Assembly (NCBI GenBank): GCA_030248195.1
Contig: JASAND010021406.1
Location: 67,001-131,000 of the forward strand
Length of the DNA stretch: 64,000 nt
From: Trissonchulus latispiculum
Lineage: Eukaryota; Nematoda; Enoplea; Enoplida; Ironidae
Reading direction: 5' to 3'
Shown: one piece after another, positions 12,615 through 23,609 of the stretch
Numbering within the stretch: position 1 is the stretch's first letter
How the letters are laid out: each line of letters starts with the position of its first letter
Made by a program: the position numbers and the translations under genes
The notes under the pieces: generated by a model
What the model was told of the DNA's origin: nothing
What the model saw: the letters and a program-made list of their open reading frames with translations, nothing else
The model's database searches: none

Positions 12615-12997
12615 CAAGAGCCATCATCCATCGTAATGCCGACCAAGCTGACCTTCCGGCACCAGGGTCGAGCTGGTTTGACCAACATTACAGGACCAGT
12701 TTCCTGGCTAACACTGTACCTTCGGATGCTGATTACCACACTGTGATGCCTACTGCAGCAAACTACAACCATATAAGCACTTTGCGAAGGAAATCTCACG
12801 AGCAATTCAGAATTCAAGAAAGCAATGATTCTGAAGTTACAACAAGACCGTGTTCTTTCCGCTTGAAAATGTTGAAACAGGTTCCATACGTAAATTCACA
12901 TAGCAGTGGTTCTCGACCCTTAAAGCCAACAACAACTAAAATTCACACAATAACACCAACTTTATTTCAAAAACTGAAGAGCCGATCGTTAGTTTAA
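12605..12997 (+). CDS. Unrecognised open frame beside the 2.5 kb TIR element
   Basis: 130-codon frame whose first codons lie in the right TIR of 10091-12614. If that element and one CAAGAG are removed, the frame extends left through PDVTTLL-TRAIIH to a TAG at about 10055 within GGGCTAG, which could also be a splice acceptor. Composition is not repeat-like (many charged and polar residues). I do not recognise it; it may be an exon, an old transposon frame or chance. Confidence 0.25.
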   Translation: MRPARAIIHRNADQADLPAPGSSWFDQHYRTSFLANTVPSDADYHTVMPTAANYNHISTLRRKSHEQFRIQESNDSEVTTRPCSFRLKMLKQVPYVNSHSSGSRPLKPTTTKIHTITPTLFQKLKSRSLV

Positions 12998-14207
12998 TTT
13001 TGGTATCATTCAAACATTTTACGCTTTGAGTAACAAGAAAAAGCACAATATAGTACAAGTCTTTAGTACTACGCACTGACATATTGGTCTTTAGACAGCT
13101 AAACATTTCAACAAAATTGTTTAAAATATCTACTTTGTTCTTTTCTACAGCGAACATTTAATGCTACATAAGTCTCCTATATAGAACAGCAGAAACAACC
13201 AACTACTGTCAAGGGATTTTTTGAATACGTATGTACGAAAATTAAATTTTAGCTTAATTTGCATGAGAACACTGCAAATACGATTATCTCCCATGCAAAC
13301 CATGAACAAAAAAGCTCATAAAAACTATGAATATTTAAGCTGGCGTATCTCTTAGGACAGTAGTTCTAAAGGATTCCAGTAGAACAGTAGAAAAAGTAAC
13401 CAGCAGTTCAACGCTAGCTTACTTGAACGAGAAGCCTTGTTTCTATGCTATAGGACGTTGGACAAAGCCTTTATGCTCAACGAGAACGGTCATACAGTGT
13501 TGTTCGATAATTTGGTAAAGAAGAGTTTTTGATTATGTCAAAGCTTTGGAATGCAGAAAATTATCATTTCCTTATTTCTCATTTTACCCAACTATTTTTA
13601 AAACTCATGGCTCTTGACTCCGGGCTGTTATGGCTGCAGTTAAGCGTTGGCCTGGTCGTGTCGGCCAGAGATGTATTTTCCTAATGCTTAATGAAAAAGA
13701 TCGAATGTCTGGGGATTAACAAAGAAAGAAGCAGGTTCGATACTACGTTTTCATTTCGAAATCAACTACTCATATACACATTCCTCGTTTAGGTTTGAGT
13801 AAAAGAGCCTGTCAGAGTCACAGAATCTATTGCATTTGCATTTGCAACTGTTCTTGACCTTGAGAATATTTCTATTAAGAATATCATTAGGACCTAACAG
13901 TACATTCAAACTATGTGGAGCTTACGATGCTATATATATACAAAGGCAACTAACGAAACTATGTAAATAAACAAAATTACCAACAATACAGTAACGTAAA
14001 ACAGAAACACAAACGCTTCATCAATTACGTAACATTCAAGAATAGCAAAAACATCCAAGAACAGCAACTCCGTTTAAAAAGCAGAAGAACAAAACATTAT
14101 TTACTTATACTATGTACAAGAAGTTCGACAAAAAACAAGACGGATATATATATAAGTAAAGTCAAACAACAAAGCAAAGCAAAACTAATACAATTAGGAC
14201 ATCCTGT
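12998..14207. other. Region downstream of TBP
   Basis: Likely contains the TBP 3' UTR and intergenic DNA; no polyadenylation signal stands out and no other gene is recognisable. Confidence 0.55.
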
Positions 14208-14462
14208 TCACTGCTTTCGGAATCCCTTCAGTATAGGATAGATATTAGTGAACGCTTCACTGATCTGTTCCTTATTTTTGGCTCCAGTGATAACAACTTT
14301 TCCTGAGACGAAGATTAGCAAAACCACGCGAGGCTTAACCATCCGATAAATGGCTCCAGGGAAAAGCTCAGGCTCATAATGAGAAAACTGAGTATGTGCT
14401 AGGCACAAGCTCTCTAGCTGTATAGGAAATTTCACGTCACACGAACCCACCATATTTTGAAT
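14208..14462 (-). CDS. TBP: TBP exon 3 (second core repeat and stop)
   Basis: Encodes [15 protein letters not shown] to KGFRKQ and TGA at 14210-14208. The acceptor is TTGCAG|ATT. This is the second saddle repeat with YEPELFPG and LIFVSGKVV. No obvious AATAAA was seen immediately downstream. Confidence 0.96.
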   Translation of the reverse strand: MQNMVGSCDVKFPIQLESLCLAHTQFSHYEPELFPGAIYRMVKPRVVLLIFVSGKVVITGAKNKEQISEAFTNIYPILKGFRKQ

Positions 14463-17400
14463 CTGCAACATATATGATAAGTATATACAATTAATTCACG
14501 GGAAGCATCAGCTTTATAAAGGAAGTAAAAATTATTAACTTCAGAACACGTTAAACAATATTTATGTCATTCAATTATCACACTTCATTTATATATATAC
14601 AAGTAACAAAAATGCTCCGCACAAAAGGGGGATATGTGTGTTGGGCCTATGTCTATCCTGTAACTTCCGGTTGAGAAAGGCATAAATCCGACACCGCAAA
14701 AGTTGCTCAGCCCACTTAAGGCTTTCATTTGATACCAAATTTTACCACTTTTGAAAAATTTTATTTTTGCCCCAAAATCGCCTAAGTCCCCACCCCACCC
14801 CACCACAGCACTCTACAGCCATTTTGGGTATGCAGTTCTATGACAAAAGTTGCTCAGCTCACTTAGGGCTTTCATTTGATATCAAATTTTACCACTTTTG
14901 AAAAATTTTATTTTTGACCCAAAATTGCCGAAGTTCCCACCCCACCACACCACAGCACTCTCAAATTTTACCTCTTTTGAAAAATTTTATTTTTGACCAT
15001 TTGACCCTCCCACCCGACTGACCCTTCAAACGGCAAAGTGGAACCAGCCCAGCAAAATAGGTACGTCGGACGGCAAAACGAATACCGGGAATGAGCTGGG
15101 CACACCAGAAAACCCCTATAGACAAAGTTTTGAGAGGCCAGGTAGAGCCCACTATGGACCTCCAGGAAACGGTTTCCGACTTGACCCTCCCGACGGCAAA
15201 GTAGAACGAGCCCAGCAATATAGACACGTCGGACGGCAAAAAGGATACCGGGAATGAGCTGGGCACACCAGAAAACCCCTATAGACAAAGTTTTGAGAGG
15301 CCAGGTAGAGCCTACTATGGACCTCCAGGAAGCGGTTTCCGACTTGACACTCCCGACGGCAAAGTGGAACCATCCCAGCAAGATGGGTGGGGCTGACCGT
15401 AAACCTGACTGCGGGAATCGATTCTCCGTGCCGGAAAACCATTGTATGGAAGATTTGAGCTTTCAAAGCTAAATAGATAGCGAGAAATTTCGATTTTTCA
15501 TTTTTCGAATTTTCGCCATCTTTGACGGGCCACTGTGGTCGCTAGAGAAGTGATAGAGAAACGCAACCTGGACCGTTAGTTAGTTCAATATATGTAATTT
15601 CTGAATACAAAAAGAAATCAGCTCCAGCTGGTAACGTTCGACCTGAGCGACGACCACAAAAATGGTCACTTTTCGCTATGAGCCGACTTTGCGGCGCCAC
15701 TGCGGCGCTGTGGCGCAGCTGCGGCGCAAAGAAAGTTGTGATTCTTAAATTCTTTAGAGGGTACTACTAGACCCCATAGCCCTTTAGGTTGGCCCACCGC
15801 TGCAGATCACGTGAAAGCGGCGAACATTATGTACAATACAACCATCAAATAGGAGAAACCGGAAAAAAACATCGCCGCCATAACCGGTCCGGGGCGCAAC
15901 TTTTTAACGGTAAGTGATACGGGGCTGAAACTTCACAGACATACTAAACTCGATGTGCTCTACAATTTGCGCATGAAATCTGCGCAGGATTTTGCGCAGC
16001 TTCTGCGCAGCTTATTTCACACTCTCCAGCCACTTTTCACACATATTATAGGGGTCGCTGCCGCGACCCCTATGATACTCAAAATAATTTAACACTGAAT
16101 TGACAGTTAGAAATGTAAGTCGATATAGTACACAACAGGTAAATGCAGGAAAACTGAATGCTACAAATTACAGAAGATTCTAAACTAGTTAAACTAATAT
16201 CACTAATCACTATCAGGCAGGGGCGCACCCAGGATTTTAAAAAGGGAGGGGTCGAACCTGAAAATTTTCCTAAGTTTTATGCATTGAAAATAGCTCAGTT
16301 TTTGCTTTCTCCCCGAAAATTCCGGGGAGTAAATCGGACAAAAAGGGAAGGGTCGGAACCCCCAAAACCCCTCCCCTGGGTGCGCCCATGCTATCAGGGT
16401 ACATGTACTTTTTAGTGACTCCCCGAAACTGACAACCCCTCGTCAGTTACCTTTCCCCACGTCGTCCCTTCTCTCGGAGTTTTGCTTAGACCGCCCCGAG
16501 ATTTTTTGCTGGCTTATTTTTAACTGGGAGGAGGGTTGGGGTGGGGGACCGCCTCCATTCGTCGACCTCACCCCATTTGAGGAGCCCCCATGAAATGCCA
16601 ACCCCCATTACCACAAAAATTGCCAAATTTTGCCATTATTGTATATGCCCTAAATTTTTAAAAAATTTTCCGGCTTCGCCGTATTCTTAACGCAATTTTC
16701 ACTATTGCAGCCGCTTAAAATTAGTCATTTTTTATCGATTTTTAGCAGTTTTTACACAAACAACCAGCAAAAATTAGAAAAGTTTCCAAAATATACTCCC
16801 ATATTGGGCGAGCTCCCCCCCCTCACCAATGGGGAGGGAAGCATGAAGCCCACCTTAAATTTTGGAAGAAAATAAGCTAGTTTATGGCTGGCTTTTTCCT
16901 AGGCAAAAATTTCTGGGGGGGGGGGGCGAAGTCTGGAGGGCGGTCTCCAAAGGTCTTGGGGGGGCGGCACGGACTTCTGGAGGGGAGAAAATTTTTTCGA
17001 AAAATGATTAAAAAATAGATATTTTCTGCTGCTGAGCTAAAATAACCTAAAGTTAAGCATAAAATACCTAAAAATGCTTAAAAATGTCTAAAAATCCGGC
17101 GAAGCCAGAAAATTTTTTCAAAATTTACCCTCAAAACTCTATTTTCCGGTCACCTTAAAGTTCTGGGGGGGAAGGCCCGAATCCTCGGGGGGTGACCCAA
17201 GTCTGGGGGGGGGAACGAATTTTGGGGGGGGGCCGACTCCACCTCCCCTCCCCCTGTAGGAAACAGCCAGTATGGTGCCCAAATTTTGAAAAAATTGGCA
17301 AATTTTCAAAAGTTTTCCAATTTCGCCGGAGATTAGATGAGATTTCGCCAAATTTAGCCTAAACCCAGCAGCCCAAATCCAACAACTTTTGAAAATTTTG

Positions 17401-18391
17401 GCGTTTTTCCAGGCAAAACACGCTGAGCCCTCCCGGAATGGCGGCGCCCCACCCTCAGAAAAATCCCTAAAAATAGCATGATTAACTGGCTAACATTAAA
17501 TATAAATTTTCAAATGTGTACAAAAATCAAAACTAATGTTCAAGAAAAATAAAAGCCCATGTGACAAATTGATACGTACCTTAAATTCCATAAATCGAGC
17601 ATCGAAGCCTAGCTTCTGCACGATTCGGGCGTATTTTCTGGCAGCCAGGCGGCTCTGCTCTTCTGATTTGGCCCCCGTACAAACCATTTTACCAGACGAG
17701 AAAATAAGTGCAGTGGTACGAGGCTCTCGAATACGCATAATGACGGCAGCGAAACGCTTTGGATTGTACTCCGCATTTCTGGCATGAAGTGCGATTTGTT
17801 TGAGATCCAATTTACAGCCTAAAATATGTAACTAAGAGGCATTAGAATAATTAACTTAGGTACAGACACAATCTCCTAACTGGTATGTGATAATCAAAAT
17901 GTTGAGTGATGTCAAAAAACTGACAATTGGAATTGTAAATAGTTAAGCTAATAAAAAGCTAGTGCATTTTTACGACCTTGTAAAAATAAAAATGTTTATG
18001 CAATGCACTGCACTGCACACTAACCGAGATTAACGGTAGAGACAATATTCTGCAATTGCGGCACTGGAATAGAGTCTCCGGCGGGAGTAGGCGGCACGAA
18101 GGCCGGAATACTCATGGGCGGCGCCACAGACGGAATGGACGCGTTGCCGTAGACATTGGAGCTGGAGGAGGGTCCGCCAACCAGAGGAGTCATGGGCGGA
18201 CAGAGAGGGGCGATTACCCCGGGGCGATTGGACCCTGGACCCGCAGGAGGGTCCAAAGAGCCGGGGGCATTGGACGGGGGTGGATGTGGAACACTGAATG
18301 CGGAATGGGCATGTAGGTCATCGTGGCCTAGAGAACTGGCGCTCGGCGGAGCTACAGAGGGTGACTGTAGCCCAAACTGTATATGATCCAT
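14208..18391 (-). CDS. TBP: TATA-binding protein, complete gene (3 exons)
   Basis: General transcription factor that binds and bends TATA-box DNA in the nucleus as part of TFIID, SL1 and TFIIIB. Exons are 18391-18025, 17818-17580 and 14462-14208; all junctions are GT-AG and the spliced frame is open for 286 aa plus TGA. Residues 1-110 are a Pro/Ser/Gly-rich N-terminal region without the vertebrate polyglutamine tract. The saddle core starts at [14 protein letters not shown] and contains both direct repeats. The four DNA-intercalating phenylalanines are present, at about 145, 162, 236 and 253 (KRF, LIF, ELF, LIF). The protein ends KGFRKQ, close to other animals. Intron 1 is 206 bp; intron 2 is 3.1 kb and full of mobile elements. 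The family assignment is essentially certain; the transcript ends are not visible. Confidence 0.97.
14599..16076 (+). mobile_element. ACAAG...hairpin element, copy 4 (TBP intron 2)
   Basis: Starts ACAAGTAACAAAAATGCTCC and ends in a hairpin at 16045-16076 (14-bp stem with one wobble, loop TGCC) preceded by CAT. It holds two tandem blocks: a 147-bp spaced repeat at 14701/14848 and a 163-bp unit around 15000-15400. No clear inverted 5' arms, unlike the other copies. No protein frame that looks real. Confidence 0.75.
15000..15400. repeat. ~163-bp tandem repeat in copy 4
   Basis: Two and a half units; GACAAAGTTTTGAGAGGCCA recurs at 15121 and 15284. Overlapping minus-strand frames repeat FYFAVG/FCWAGS-like peptides and are artefacts of the repeat. 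Confidence 0.9.
16218..16390. mobile_element. 173-bp hAT-like MITE with perfect 8-bp TSD (TBP intron 2)
   Basis: Ends CAGGGGCGCACCCAGGATTT and the mirror of CATGGGCGCACCCAGG, flanked by CTATCAGG at 16210-16217 and 16391-16398. Confidence 0.92.
16509..16880. mobile_element. CTGGCTTATTTTTA MITE copy
   Basis: Same ends (right end decayed to AAAATAAGCTAG). Target duplication not clear. A second-family MITE begins eight bases after its right end. Confidence 0.75.
16888..17270. mobile_element. CTGGCTTTTTCCTA MITE, 383 bp, perfect 5-bp TSD
   Basis: Second subfamily: TIR CTGGCTTTTTCCTAGG and mirror CCTGTAGGAAACAGCCAG; duplication TATGG at 16883-16887 and 17271-17275. G-runs next to both ends. TBP intron 2. 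Confidence 0.9.
17580..17818 (-). CDS. TBP: TBP exon 2 (first core repeat)
   Basis: Encodes [17 protein letters not shown] through to ARFMEFK, the first half of the saddle. The acceptor is TTTTAG|GC and completes Gly123; the donor is AAG|GTACGT. Length is 239 nt, ending in phase 0. Residues contacting DNA in the family ([19 protein letters not shown]) are unchanged. Confidence 0.97.
18025..18391 (-). CDS. TBP: TBP exon 1 (start codon to STVNLG)
   Basis: Encodes residues 1-122 plus the first base of Gly123. ATG is at 18391-18389. The N-terminal domain is rich in Pro, Ser, Gly and Ala, as in fast-evolving TBP N-termini, followed by the first core residues [12 protein letters not shown]. The donor is G|GTTAGT. 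Local GC is much higher than in the flanking introns. An overlapping plus-strand frame is a shadow. Confidence 0.95.
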
Positions 18392-19799
18392 AATATTGTA
18401 AACAAAACTGGAGCTGAAATGGAAACTGCACTATAAGCACATAAACATTTGATCATAGGAAGAATTGCCGACTGGATTTTTATACTGTAGGAATCTTATC
18501 TGGCGGCTGATTTGGAAAAAAGTTTGTAGGCCTACATCCTTTAGGCTTGGAGGCAAAAAAGTGGGGGAGGGGCAAACTATAAATATACCTAAATTTTTAG
18601 CGCAAAATTGATGAGTTCATACGAGCAAATATTAGCTAAAAATTGATAAAATTTGTGACAATTACGTAGATATCAGAAACTTAATTTTTCGACACCTCTG
18701 AGCGACCGCCAAAAAGTGGATGAGGGTATGCCGAAAAGTAACGTCACCTCACCCGTCACGCTCCCCACTCAGTATACCAGGGTGGTAAAGGCTGCAGCCG
18801 TCCCTTTCCAACTAGATAGATTGTGGTTACACACAAGGCAGCACCTAGGTGGGTTCAAGAAGTCTAGACCCCCTCCTTTTGAGTAGACTAAAGGAAAAAT
18901 TTTAGCTAATAAAAAAATTTCGCGCCTTTGCGATGGTCGGCTTTTTGGAAGAATTAAATATCCAATGTAAGATTTCAGGGCGAAAAGGCAAAATTCTTCA
19001 ACTTCTGGGGGGATACGCCCGCAGACCTCCCCTCATTTTACCTTGGACTCCCTCTTTTCAAAAATCTGGCTGCGGGCCTGGTTACACAGGATTTTTACAG
19101 AGAGGGTCTATCGTCCCCCGACATAAATATTGCCTGATCTCCCCATCCTCTTTAACTTCTTACCTATGACTAAGATATTGAGCTTCGCCAATTTTGTCCT
19201 CCAAAAACATTGCCCACCAACGAAATTGTAATCCCTTGGGTATGGGGGAATTCCACGAATACGTTGTTGAGACGAGAAAAAGGGAAAATACATATACGTA
19301 CAGGGTATTTTTAGGATTTTTTCGGAGGGGGCATCCCGGCCCCCCGGCACGTATTTTTTGGCGTATTTTACACGTAGAAAGGCAAAAAGTTCTCAAAAAT
19401 GCTAGGACTTAAGCTAAAAATTGTCAGTTTTACGAAAGTCTCCGGCGAAGCCGGAAAATTTTTGAAATTTTGTCTATTTTTGGAAAAAATTTGGGCCCCC
19501 AAAAAATCCCAGGGGGAGCAAAAATCCCGGGGGGGGCGATTTCGGGGGAGAGGCAATTTCGGGGCCCCCCGCCCCCCCCCGGTAAAAAATACTCTGACGT
19601 GCAGGCCGCACCCAGGATTTTGAAAAGGGGGGTCCAAGGTAAAACGCAAGGAGGGGTCTGGGGCGGAGCCCCCCAGAAGTTGAAGAATTTTTGCATTTTT
19701 GTCCTAAAACAGTTCATTGGACCTTTATTTCTTGCAAACAGCGAATTATCGCGCCGAAGGCGCTAAAATTTTTTAAAAATAGCTGTTTTTGCCATAAAC
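18392..19799. other. TBP upstream region with repeat fragments
   Basis: No TATA box or 5' exon could be assigned. 18960-19090 and 19300-19690 hold fragments of G-run repeats with ACCCAGGATTTTGAAAAGGG ends, related to the hAT-like elements at 16218 and 52481. Confidence 0.5.
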
Positions 19800-20145
19800 A
19801 TTCATGAAAACGATGCTACTTGTCCGCTTGAAACTGCAGGGTGTCATGGTTCAATCTACGACCTTGCAATTCGGGGAAGACTCAGCGTTCGTTGCAACGG
19901 GTGCAAGCGGCACCGAACTGTTAACCATTCCCAAAATTTTGTGCATCCCGGCACAGGAGTCAACATTCAGTGATTGAGACTCACTGGGGCGCACTGAAGA
20001 CGAAACTTCTCCGTGAAAAAAGGGACGTACGCAGTCACTTGCTGGCTAGACATTTGGCTGCTTACTCTTGGGTTGCTTGCCATAAGAAAACCCCTTTCAA
20101 GGACTTTATTTCGGAAGTACATCGCCAATTTCTTTTCGTTTGAAC
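19800..20145 (+). pseudogene. ISXO2/Merlin-type transposase relic
   Basis: Plus-strand frames read CNGCKRHRTVNHSQNFVHPG and TGVNIQ, then after a one-base shift IETHWGALKTKLLREKRDVR followed by SHLLARHLAAYSWVA and a stop at about 20145. VNHSxNFVxPxTGxxTQxIExxW is the C-terminal catalytic signature of ISXO2-like DDE transposases, which in animals belong to Merlin elements. The earlier Asp motifs are missing; the C-x2-C just before may be the N-terminal zinc ribbon fused by an internal deletion. Confidence 0.75.
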
Positions 20146-20349
20146 TGACTTTAGTTTACATTGCTTGTTCATGTTTGTTAATACATGTTAAGGTGTGTTA
20201 TTGCATGTTACATATGTTTATGAATATGTTCAACTTGTAATTAAATAATACCTAATGACATTACTTCATATATAATTGTTTAATATATAAGTAAGTGTTT
20301 GCGCCAGCAGTTTAGTACATATTATCACTGGTACAAGAAATCACTATTC

Positions 20350-20482
20350 GTAAGGTGTGCGCCTCCCGGAGTAGAGCGTTTTGCAGTAAACCTTCAGTTT
20401 AGTTAGGTGTGCGCCTACCGGAGTAGAGCGTTTTACAGTATGCCCTCAGTTTTGTAAGGTGTGCGCCTACCGGAGTATCACC
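20350..20482. repeat. ~53-bp tandem repeat, three units
   Basis: GGTGTGCGCCTACCGGAGTA recurs at about 20353, 20406 and 20458, each followed by GAGCGTTTT(G/A)CAGTA except the last. GC-richer than its surroundings. Function unknown. Confidence 0.9.
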
Positions 20483-20967
20483 CTAACAGTGAGAAACTAC
20501 TTAAAATCTAATTATTCAGTTTTCAAAACCTTCTCTCTTTTTACATCCTTATTGTAGTAAGAAACTGAGAAGTTTTAGTGTGAATGCAATAAACGCTGCT
20601 ATTTGCTTATTTAGTGGTAAGTGGTGACAAAGTGTAGTAACATACTGTTCAAAAGTAACTATTGCTAAGCATGAATATAACTTTTTCTGGATTTCATTTT
20701 TGTACACAAATACATTATCAAAATAGTTTCTGTGCAGCGCAAACAAGTACAAGAAAATAAATCTATCCAAATTCTGAATCTAAGAGTTCTTGTTTGTAAA
20801 CATAGTCGCTCAAGTAAAATCACGGTGACTACAGTGAAAACATTCATTGATATACTTGCAAATTACTGAATTTCCGCGTTAAACACATTTAAAACATAGT
20901 ACCAGGCATGTTTAAAATCTAATTAAGTTTCAAAAGGTAATAAAATTTTAAACAGATTTTAAATATA

Positions 20968-21956
20968 TTAAGGTGGTGATTCCTTTTAGAGACATCAACT
21001 TTGAACCGTTATTACTCATTCATTCCTTGGAGTTAAGAAGCCATTTTTATATCGAAATGGAGCTTAACATTTTCTCTTTCCAATGAATACAGTAAACCAA
21101 ACTTTAGCTCTTTGAAATTATTTTACTGCATTTTTGAAGTAATTTAATTTTCCAGATTTTTTGCAGACTAAAGTAAATTTTTTCGTGAGGCGTCGTCCAC
21201 ATCATTCGAATCCACTATCAAATAGCTGGGGACCCTTTTTTAATTATTATGAAACCGCTCTTCGTTATAAAGAAATCAACTAAAATGTATGCGCAACCTG
21301 GATTGTGCCTACTTTTTCCAACTTTGGCAAGCGACAACTTTAGCTCGAAAGCAGCAATCGGGGCAACTAAAAAGGGTCCCTGGGTATTTTTGTGCAAAAC
21401 ACGTCTAGTAAGTGGCAACCCTCTATCTTGCGTAGTAAATGCTGCACAATCGCTGGAAAAAATTTGGTCATGTTTTTGCAAAAACTACATTTTTTATGAT
21501 AGCAGCGTCCGGGATAGCATTTAGAGGATCATAATGACACGAATAATTGGCCCCGACGAGACCTTCAAATTGACACCCTTAGTTTAATTTTACGGCACGC
21601 ATAGCTCAAGAAATGGCGGATTATTTGATTTCTGCAAAAATGACAAGTTTTCAACGCCAAAATAAAGAAATCAGCTATATCTCACTATAGAGAAAAGCTA
21701 GAAAGGTGCTTCAAAAAGCAAAAATGTAGAGCTCAACAAGATCTTTCGAATGAATATAATGATAGCTATGCAGCTACTGTCTAATTGTCAAAAATCGACA
21801 AAAACGGCCCTGTACGGAGACGTCGAAGTTTTGAAGCGGGATTGCGCGGAGGGTGTTAGAATGCTAAAAGAACTTATTTTGGAAAGTTTCATCAAATTTC
21901 ATCTTGATTATAACCATCAACCAATAACATGTGCCCAAAAGGAATCACCACCTTAA
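20968..21956. mobile_element. TTAA element GGTGGTGATTCC, copy A (989 bp)
   Basis: TTAA at 20968-20971 and 21953-21956; TIR GGTGGTGATTCCTTTT mirrored at the right end. Same length and sequence plan as 23973-24962. Confidence 0.88.
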
Positions 21957-22833
21957 GTTGGTGCAATGCTCTGGTAACTTAATTAACATCTAATCTGGCT
22001 GATTAGATTTTAAACACATTCGGTGCAATCGGGTGTCAAATTCCAACACCTCGAAAATTAAGGCTGTCTTAAATACTTTTTCCTGCTCCGCTCTAATTAA
22101 ACAACTATAATTCTCAAATGCTCAAGGCTCCCTAGTGACCCCTCCCGCAAATCAGTGCCTAGTCGAAACGAGGGTACGCTCACTCGCTCTATGTTTAACA
22201 CAAGCAATGCCTGCTTCGAGCTTCAGAACCCAAACGTAGCGCACAAAATTCTTTGCAGTGAAAGGTCTAACTTGCGGGGGGGGGGGGGTGTGGGCCGTTA
22301 GCGAGCAGAGCATAGTTTTTGCTCTGATACATAACACTCTTATATTATGTACTCTTGGTAACAGCTAGTTCACTATATTTTTGCCTTTCTGAATTTGAAA
22401 TCAAAATTTAGTGTTGAAACCATTCAAAATTTGGTAATTTATTTTGTGATGGAGATTGATATGGTTATTTGTTAGGCTCCTAGCTTTGAAGATGAAATGG
22501 CTTGAGCACAGGAAACAGCCGACAGCCGCCCTTCGGCAACATTGGCCATTTTGATTTGAGAACAGGACCTGCAATTTCTGTTTAATTTCATTCTTTAGAA
22601 ATAGGAGTATTTTAAATATCAACGTTTCAGGTAAATTGCGAAAAGTCGAAATTTGAGCTATAAACTACATAGTCCCGCTGTCTGAGAATGTGGCTCTGTG
22701 GTAGGCCGTTCTACTGAAGATAAAGAAGACCCTAACTGACCTTATCCTGAATTAACCATGTGATTCTAAACATCACAAACTACAAAACAACTTTAGACAA
22801 TGATTGACGCAGGTAGGATTAAAAGAACTAATA

Positions 22834-22839
22834 TTTATT
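22834..22839 (-). terminator. Candidate polyadenylation signal AATAAA
   Basis: First minus-strand AATAAA seen downstream of the proposed BRIP1 stop at 23460. Chance occurrence is quite possible in AT-rich DNA. Confidence 0.25.
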
Positions 22840-23459
22840 GAAATCAGCTATTTACATTACATAGTAGACTATTAACAGCAAATTCAAAAACAGGGCATTA
22901 TAAAACTAAACCATTACAGAAAGCGTGTTAAAACACTATGTACACAGAGACTGTACAGCTAAGACTAGGGTTGGGTTGCAGGTTCCAGGGACGAGAAACG
23001 GCTGAGCTTTTCTGCAGGGAAGAAGGGTGTTCCCTCCGCTCTGGCCCACCCCCACGTTTTGGGCTTCCCCCCCCCCCTAATTTGAGGTGCTCAGAAATTG
23101 CCAAATTTTAAGGTTTTTGGGTCTAATACTCTAAGTTCTCAAAATTTTCTGGCGTGGCTGGACTTGTTTGGTCTTAAAGTCTATTTTGGTAGTGAAACTG
23201 ATTTTTGAGCATGTTTTAGCTTAGTTGTAGCTATATAATAAGTAGAAAACAGAGTAAATGTTACTGAATTTTTGGCGATATTATTGGCCAACCTGAATTG
23301 TTCCAGCCGGGGGAGGTGAGGGTAGGGACTAGGGAGGGCAGAAATCTGTCACGAAACACATAGGGTAAAATATAAAAGGTATCGGTCTACAGAAATTCGA
23401 AGCATTACAGGCCACAATTCGCACTTTGAAGCTTAAATTTTTCAGCTGAAATTACAAAA

Positions 23460-23609
23460 TTAAAATTCAATTAAACTTTTAAATGATATAAAAACGCTCA
23501 CAAGGAGAAGCCAGCCATCTTTAGAACTTTTTGAAAAAATGCCCACACACATTTCGGTGCTATCCCGACTTCTTCGCCCTAAATTCAGAACTAGGAAAAC
23601 ACATTTCAA
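23460..23609 (-). CDS. BRIP1: Probable BRIP1 terminal exon 18
   Basis: After acceptor CGGCTAG|TTG, phase 0 reads 49 codons ([20 protein letters not shown] ... VSVFISFKS ...) to TAA at 23462-23460. It joins exon 17 in frame. A minus-strand AATAAA lies at 22839-22834, a possible polyadenylation signal 620 bp on. Alternative: the gene ends in exon 17 at 25919. Confidence 0.4.
   Translation of the reverse strand: MKCVFLVLNLGRRSRDSTEMCVGIFSKSSKDGWLLLVSVFISFKSLIEF

Noticed and set aside
14961..15466. Minus-strand frames of 101-137 codons with repeated [12 protein letters not shown] peptides
   Set aside because: Produced by the 163-bp repeat in copy 4 of the hairpin element.
18056..18386. Plus-strand frames opposite TBP exon 1
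   Set aside because: GC-rich shadow of the real minus-strand exon.
19399..19766. Frames of 74-98 codons rich in Gly, Pro and Arg
   Set aside because: Translations of G/C homopolymer-rich repeat on both strands.
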